Of a stretch of 64,000 nucleotides of DNA, positions 58,141-64,000 are shown one piece after another. The notes under the pieces were generated by a model. The model did not search any database. It worked only from the letters and a program-made list of their open reading frames with translations, and was not told the DNA's origin. Position 1 is the stretch's first letter; each line of letters opens with the position of its first letter. Source of the stretch: Strigamia acuminata (lineage: Eukaryota; Arthropoda; Chilopoda; Geophilomorpha; Linotaeniidae); assembly GCA_949358305.1 (NCBI GenBank), contig OX442316.1, positions 13,764,001 to 13,828,000 on the forward strand. Direction: 5' to 3'. Both the position numbers and the translations under genes were made by a program.

Positions 58141-60952
58141 TTCTAATCTAATGTCAGTGCTCTTTAACATTGAAACTGGCTGGCAGTTCTCTCTCTTCAA
58201 TCTCTTTTGTTTTTAGAAGTTATGAGAAGATAGGCCACGGGTGACTTGCTGTCGCATTCCGCCGTCGTAATTTCCATATATACATTGGTCTGAAATATAT
58301 TCGAATGGAACCAGACTCCCCCAATGTTCAAGCTGAAGATTTCTTTTCTAGCTCGGTGCACTAGGCCACTGACGTCATCTGCAACTGCGAAGACAATGCG
58401 CCGAACATGTAAAAAGATTGGATATGCTCGGTTAAATGTCTTAATGTAAACAACAAGAATTTGCACATTATTTTTAAGACCGAGGAAACATTCTAACCAA
58501 CTAAATGAGCCGGGGTTTCTCTTGACTTATTGGAAAATTGCCAACTTCTACCGAGAACTGTGCGATGTATAAATGTTGATGGCTGTGCGCAATTTGCCAA
58601 TTCTTTTTCTTGGCTCGGCACAATGAAAACTTAGAGTAAGGAGTAAGCAGTGTCATGGTGTATCATTTTATTGTCTTTTCAGCCCGAGGAATTTATTCTA
58701 TTTTGATTTTACGATTGAAATTTTAATGTTCTTTTTTTTACTCTTTAACATAAATCAAAAAGAGCATTTTTCTCGGAATATCTGCATACATGGAAGATAA
58801 ATCTTAAAACAAGCAGTAAAATGTGTTTTTATCTTTTTGGTTGACAAACTTCGTTCATTCCGAATGAGTAGAATCAAATTAGATTTTGAAAAGTCACTTA
58901 TATTACTTTTGTTTCCTCGGGTTCACCGGGACAGCGAGTACAAGCTGATAATGAAATTCTTGAGTTGACGTCTCAGACAACAGACAGTAACCAATTTGAG
59001 CTTCTCTGCCAAACACTACTTGTATGTCAATTGTATAACATTAACAAATAAATGATGTTATTAATAGCTCGTCTATATAACGATTTATAAATGAAATTAA
59101 GACGACAGCAGAAGCTGCAGTTAAGATTAAGAAGAGGATGGACGTGGTGCTACGAAATGCCATAAATAACATCATTTCTGAGTTAATTTGCGAAGTAATA
59201 TGAATTAATTTGTTGTTTATACGATTAATATTTTGCTTCATTACTTCGCAAAATTTGCAATTATTCCTATGTACGTTCTTTTTTAATGAATTGATTATAG
59301 AATAGAAAGTAATGTATATAATACTGGTAATAATGTAATATCATCCGCACTCATTATATGGGATTGTAAACAGAAGACGACCTTATTTTCACCAAAACAA
59401 GTCTCTCATGTATTTGTCTTTTCCTTTTATTTTCGCTGCACAAAAGAAGAAGCAAATCAAGTTGTTATTTTTTTTGTTAACTCTAAAAAAAATCAATGTT
59501 GTGGAAGTTTAATTCGAATGAATGCGCCGAAGATGGATTATTGGCCCTAATTGAGTGCATCTATTGATTTCTCCCAACAAACTTGGAAGCTAAAGCATGA
59601 GTCAATTATTTTTAGATCGCTTACGGTCGGGTTAGTTGAGCGAGCTCGAGTATTAACAAGACTTCGCTCTCAATATTTTTTCTTTAGCTTAAAGTTGTAT
59701 TGTAATTTGACAAGAATTATTCTCTAGGTTTTCTGTTTTTTTGCAAAGTTGGTTGAAAAAAACGTGACACTTTCTTTTGACTCAAATGAAGGTTATTGGC
59801 GAAGTGTTTACAACGTTTTGGCTTAGGTCAAGGCTGGTCGGGAGCCAAAAATAACTAACACAGTGGTTTTAAACTGCTAATTCGCCCCTGAAAAAGTGTG
59901 CATTGTACGCACGTAGGTCGGTAAAACAAAAAATGGGCGGATATTTCGGTAATGGCGACATAGGGTGCAGTTTGGTTGTTTTTATGGTCGTTTGCGAGTT
60001 TTGCCGATGTTTTTACTAGACGATTCATTTCCGTTTTCTTATTTTTATAGTTGCGTGATGTGAATGCATTTTTAGTTGCGATAAATCCGAACGAGATTGA
60101 AAGCGAAATGTTTTTCTCTTTTATTCGTTTTTTTTTTTTAAAGCTGCGCAAGTTTGATTTTGTGGTAAAATATGTTGACATTTTTCTAAATATCCTTAGT
60201 TAGGGTGACAAGGTCTCAGGGTATCAACACCATCACTCTGGGTTTTAATATCATCTCTCTGGGTTCCTGGTTTTCTAAGAATTTCTCCATTTCTTCATTT
60301 CTCGATGTACTATTTCCGTTTGTAACGTATGCAGTAATAACACGTTGTTTTAACGTTTAAATGGGAGAATAATTGAATTTGAATTTGAATTTGTTTGTCA
60401 TTTGTTTGTTATTTTTAGATGTATTTTCGATTTTTCCGATTTTTTTTCCGAATTTTTTTCGTATTCCACCACCCGTCAACATGCCCCGGTTTGTCTTCTG
60501 AGTTTACACACACTGAAATCTGGTCATCCTATCCTTAGCAAGAAATGTGAGTGTGATATCAAATCTCGCCATTGTTTTGTGTGTCAAGTTCAAGGTCTCT
60601 GCGTCGGAAAACAAAAGTGGCGCCAAGGTTAGACATCGCAGAATTCGAGACGTCTGTTGTTCTAATTATCGACATTCGTTGGATTCATGTGCAGGGTATT
60701 ATATTTAGAATTTTCGTACCTCGACTGTTGTTTATTGCTATTTTATTTCATATTTGTACCGGTAGATGACGCCACGATACGACGCTCATTTATTTGTAAT
60801 CACGCCGATGCAGGATGTTTGTTTCGTCCGGAAACCATGTTCTCACAACGTGAATCAACTTGATGAGTTGTGCCCGGTCCTAATCGGACCTTTGTGCCTT
60901 GATTGTGCGTTTTAAATTACCACCAGTTCTAGTTTGTCACTCGCTCAAAAAA

Positions 60953-62618
60953 ATGTTACTAAAAATTGCAACGAGAATTTCGAAATGTGCAATTAAAAGC
61001 GCACAGCAATCCCAATTTTCCATAAGTGCAGGTGTAACAAGTCACTATTATTTTGCACTATTTTTTTTTCCTGCAGTGACTGATCATATGTCCTTTGATT
61101 ATTTTATCTAGCGGCGGCCATGGACAAGAAACTGTTCACACCGGGGCCGTTAGGCACGAGCGCTACCATGAAGAAAGCGATGCTGCGAGACTTGGGATCG
61201 CGCGACATAGAGTTCATAAACACAGTCAAGTACATCAGGGAACAATTACTAAATATTGCCGGTATTAAAAATTAGTTTATGTAAGCGCAACCTGTTGCAT
61301 CGCACATTGAAACTCGACTCAACATTGTTGATTGGTTCGTGTCTAGGTGTTCCTTCGACCAAATTCACGGCGATTCCTCTGCAAGGGAGTGGAACATATG
61401 CGATCGAAGGCGTTTTACAAACCGCTACACCTAGAAATGGTGGAAAAGTAATTGAAATTTGTTGTTTTTTGGGTTTGTTTTGATTGATCGTTATTTTTTA
61501 AGGTGCTGGTTATAGCCAACGGTGCGTATGGGATGAGGATGCAGAAAATCTGCGAGGTCGCCAGCATTCCAGTGCACATGTTGTGGTTTCGCGACGACCG
61601 GATGGTGGATTTAAATGAGATTGAAAACCACTTGAAGTCTCATTCGTACAGCGTCATCGCTTGTGTTCATTCGGAAACGTCGGCGGGTGTTCTAAATCCA
61701 ATAGAAAGTATTGGAAAACTAGTCAAAAAGTATTGCTCAGGTGAGAAAAGATTATTTTAATGAGTGAACAGTGTTTTATATGAAATTTGTTGGTTTTAGA
61801 TGCGGAATTTTTCGTCGATGCGATGAGTAGTTTTGGTGCCATTCCGTTAGACATCGAGGATGTCGGGGCGACTTATGTCGTGAGCTCCGCTAATAAATGT
61901 CTCGAAGGTGTTCCTGGATTTTCTTTTGCAATTGCGGCCAAACATTCTTTGAATAAGTGCAAAGGTTTTTGCATTTTGTGTGTTTTGTTATGGATAAATA
62001 ATGTGTAATTTTTTTTAATTGTTGTTTTAGGCAATTCGAGATCAATGTCACTCGATTTGTACGACCAATACGTGGGACTTGAAAGTTGCGGTCAATTTCG
62101 ATTCACCCCACCGACGCACGCCATTTTGGGTTTTAAACAAGCATTAGAAGAATTTATTGCCGAAGGAGGAGTTACCGCGCGAGGGAAAAGGTGAGAACGA
62201 TTTGTAAAAGCTAAATTTGTTCATCACCCGCTTTCTCAATCTACAGGTATCAGGAAAACAATAAAGTGCTGCGTGAGGGAATGAAAACACTCGGATTTAA
62301 GGAGTTAGTGCCGTCTGATCACGCTGGTTATATTATTACCACGTATCATTATCCCAACGACGCGAAATTTAAATTCTCCACTTTTTATTCCAAGTTGAAT
62401 GATCTGGGTAAAATGAAATGTTTTCCTTTTTTCTTTTATATTTTTAATGTCGATTTTTTTGGAATTTAGGTCAGGTGATTTATCCAGGAAAGTTAACGGA
62501 ATCCGATTGCTTTCGAATAGGCAACATCGGGCACATTTTTCCACAAGATACTGCTCATCTTTTAAAATGTATCAAACAAGTGTGCAAAGAGATGTCAATT
62601 TCAATTCCAGTTACTTAG
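60953..62618 (+). CDS. phnW: 2-aminoethylphosphonate--pyruvate transaminase, probably mitochondrial
   Basis: PLP enzyme of fold type I that moves the amino group of 2-aminoethylphosphonate to pyruvate, giving phosphonoacetaldehyde and alanine. Eight exons: 60953-61031, 61112-61261, 61347-61447, 61503-61740, 61800-61964, 62031-62190, 62247-62407, 62470-62618 (TAG). Phases agree; 400 residues. Exon 1 gives [20 protein letters not shown] and a few more residues, with four Lys/Arg and no acidic residue: a typical mitochondrial presequence. It joins exon 2 in frame as [14 protein letters not shown], so M30 is where bacterial proteins start. [10 protein letters not shown] is the phosphate-binding segment, VDAMSSFG carries D196 for the pyridine nitrogen, and [13 protein letters not shown] carries the PLP lysine K222. 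These motifs separate it from alanine-glyoxylate transaminase. Ordinary short introns show it is a resident gene. No PhnX-like hydrolase gene is seen nearby. Confidence 0.92.
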
Positions 62619-64000
62619 AAATTCACTGTGGTATTATTAGTAATAGCTCTAGTATTTGAATTACAGTGAAATCTGCATCGGCAAAGAGATCGGCGACAAT
62701 TTACCTGACTAAAAAGCGCAGTAAGCCATGATATGGCTGTTAATTCAGAAAAATTATTGTTTTAATTTTAAAAAATCAGAACCGGGATATAAATAATTAG
62801 ATGTAGAATTGAATTCTTTATTAAAACCTAACACCCTAACCTCAGCTCACCTATCCTAAATGTTTTTTTGGTTTTTTTCACTTTTTGATATAAAATGTTT
62901 TGCTGATTCAAAACATCGATAGCCCGATCACTTGTCAAAACAACACTTTTTATTGGTACCAGTACCTTGAGTAGTTGTCGTAGATGTGTTTCACTGTGTG
63001 CTAAATTTCGATTAACTTTAGAAGAGGAAAATAGCTGATTGGTGAGCAGAACTACCGGTACAAGATGTTTGGACCCATCAGCCATCAATCCACGAAGCGT
63101 ATTTCTTCTGCGAAAATGATGACACGTCGTACGTTATCAAAGTTAGAATATTTTTTTCTCATTATTTTTAAGGAACATTGTCATTTCCTCTTACAGTATT
63201 CGAACAGAGCTCACAAATATTTTTTAAAACAGTTTTTCGATATTTTTGTGCGTTTTTATGCCTACTTTGTCGTTCTGAATGGGATTTTTGCTTTCCAGCA
63301 GTTATTAATTAATATTTGGTATCTACCGGTATATCTGGTTCTTTCGTCGCTGTGCAAAGTTGCGCGGCTAAATGTGTATTCATTCGTGCCGAAAATTAAT
63401 TTTTATAAATTTAAAATGTTTTCAAGGTTATTTTATCATCATTGCCACATGATTCGCTGTTATACTTGGAATTTGATTTACAAGCTTGTTGAGAAAGGGT
63501 ATTCGGTTGGAATTTATTCAAGTTTATTAGTTTTTTTAAACATCTTTTTCGTTTCAGATTTCGAATAAAACGCTAACGGAACTGCAATTTATCGTGGTTT
63601 CGGTCATCACTAGCGCTTAACGCCCCAATAGTTTATGAAGCGTTAAATTTTGTTTTGTTTACAGTGGGTTACACGTAGGCAAGTAAGCACGTTTATTTCT
63701 ATTAGATTAGCTGCATACGAAAATTAGAAACACTACAAACACGCTTTTAATTGGTGGTTTGTTTTAGCATTTTCGTGGCGTCAGCGTGAGTAAAATGATA
63801 ACTTCACTGAAGCTGTTCCCGGTATTGAGGGCTTAAGTTATTCCAGGCCTACTTTCCTGTTGTGAAGTACAAGTCCTCGCTGGAACTGCGATTTGCGGTA
63901 ATTGTAATGTAAGTCTGCTGCATTGCTTGGGGTAAGTAAATTTTTGTTTGCATCGATATTCGATTAGCTGGTAAAGACTAAAGAGATCCGTGTGGTTGTA
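62619..64000. other. Downstream of the transaminase; unrecognised open frame inside
   Basis: No known gene is identified. The largest open frame is 63065-63568 (+), described on its own. A reverse frame at 62828-63088 overlaps its start slightly. The last 400 bp are not recognised. Confidence 0.4.
63065..63568 (+). CDS. Unrecognised 167-codon open frame
   Basis: Starts with ATG and runs 167 residues. The first 30 are basic; the rest is rich in Phe, Tyr and Leu, with hydrophobic stretches such as FVVLNGIFAF and YSSLLVFLNIFF. I recognise no family. In AT-rich DNA a chance frame of this length over 64 kb is unusual but possible, and the Phe/Tyr/Leu bias follows T-rich sequence, so it may be noise or a decayed membrane or transposon protein. 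Confidence 0.2.
   Translation: MFGPISHQSTKRISSAKMMTRRTLSKLEYFFLIIFKEHCHFLLQYSNRAHKYFLKQFFDIFVRFYAYFVVLNGIFAFQQLLINIWYLPVYLVLSSLCKVARLNVYSFVPKINFYKFKMFSRLFYHHCHMIRCYTWNLIYKLVEKGYSVGIYSSLLVFLNIFFVSDFE

Larger units (their letters stand above)
56725..60952. other. Intergenic between GPCR and the transaminase
   Basis: No gene is supported. It holds the GPCR 3' UTR, a poly-T tract near 57446, two strong inverted repeats (57818-57953 and 58086-58140), a CRE at 58370-58377, and probably the promoter of the transaminase just before 60953. Weak open frames at 59855-60181 and 60402-60769 show no family signal. Confidence 0.55.

Noticed and set aside
60540-60632. Cysteine-rich peptide (CECDIKSRHCFVCQVQGLC) as a small secreted domain exon
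   Set aside because: No signal peptide, no clear splice partners and no known cysteine pattern; probably chance.
63560-63960. Similar short phrases (GGAACTGCAATTT and GGAACTGCGATTT) as a possible repeat or RNA gene
   Set aside because: Too short and without structure to support a feature.
1-64000. CRISPR arrays, rRNA genes, bacterial operons or viral genes
   Set aside because: None seen; no regular spacer pattern, no rRNA-like sequence, and all recognised genes are animal genes with introns or animal receptor families.

Overview
The window is nuclear DNA of an animal. The coding parts are broken by many spliceosomal introns (GT-AG plus one GC-AG), the background is AT-rich (roughly 35-38% GC by eye) with many poly-T/poly-A and AT tracts, and all recognisable genes belong to metazoan families. 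The KCNQ tail resembles arthropod KCNQ proteins, so an arthropod with a fairly compact exon style (for example a springtail or crustacean) is my guess; the species cannot be settled from this sequence.

Layout. (1) 958-4307, + strand: the 3' half of a membrane adenylyl cyclase, closest to type 3, with 12 exons and its 5' part outside the window. (2) 6575-43533, - strand: a complete voltage-gated KCNQ potassium channel gene. All exons but the first lie in 6.6-12.7 kb; the first coding exon is at 43.1-43.5 kb, so one intron of about 30.3 kb fills the middle of the window. That intron has no convincing gene but holds several terminal-inverted-repeat elements and simple repeats. The KCNQ gene has two tandem 111-bp exons that each encode the pore and S6 start, apparently mutually exclusive. 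(3) 44429-47189, + strand: an ERMARD (DUF4209) orthologue in 15 exons, divergent from KCNQ with an 895-bp shared upstream region. (4) 55495-56724, + strand: an intronless-in-coding, GC-rich class A GPCR of adenosine-receptor-like type, perhaps with a non-coding first exon near 50.8-51.0 kb. (5) 60953-62618, + strand: a 2-aminoethylphosphonate-pyruvate transaminase (PhnW family) in 8 exons, whose first exon encodes a likely mitochondrial presequence. The rest (4.3-6.6, 47.2-55.5, 56.7-60.9 and 62.6-64 kb) is intergenic with repeats.

How they relate. There is no operon and no obvious shared pathway. The adenylyl cyclase, the GPCR and the KCNQ channel belong to signalling families that often work together (GPCR to cAMP to channel), but here this is only gene neighbourhood. 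Perfect TGACGTCA (CRE) sites occur six times, more than base composition would predict, and two lie in candidate promoters. The two most unusual items are the duplicated KCNQ pore exons and the mitochondrial-type AEP transaminase in an animal. All exon models were built by reading frame, splice sites and family motifs from memory; no search or RNA data were available.
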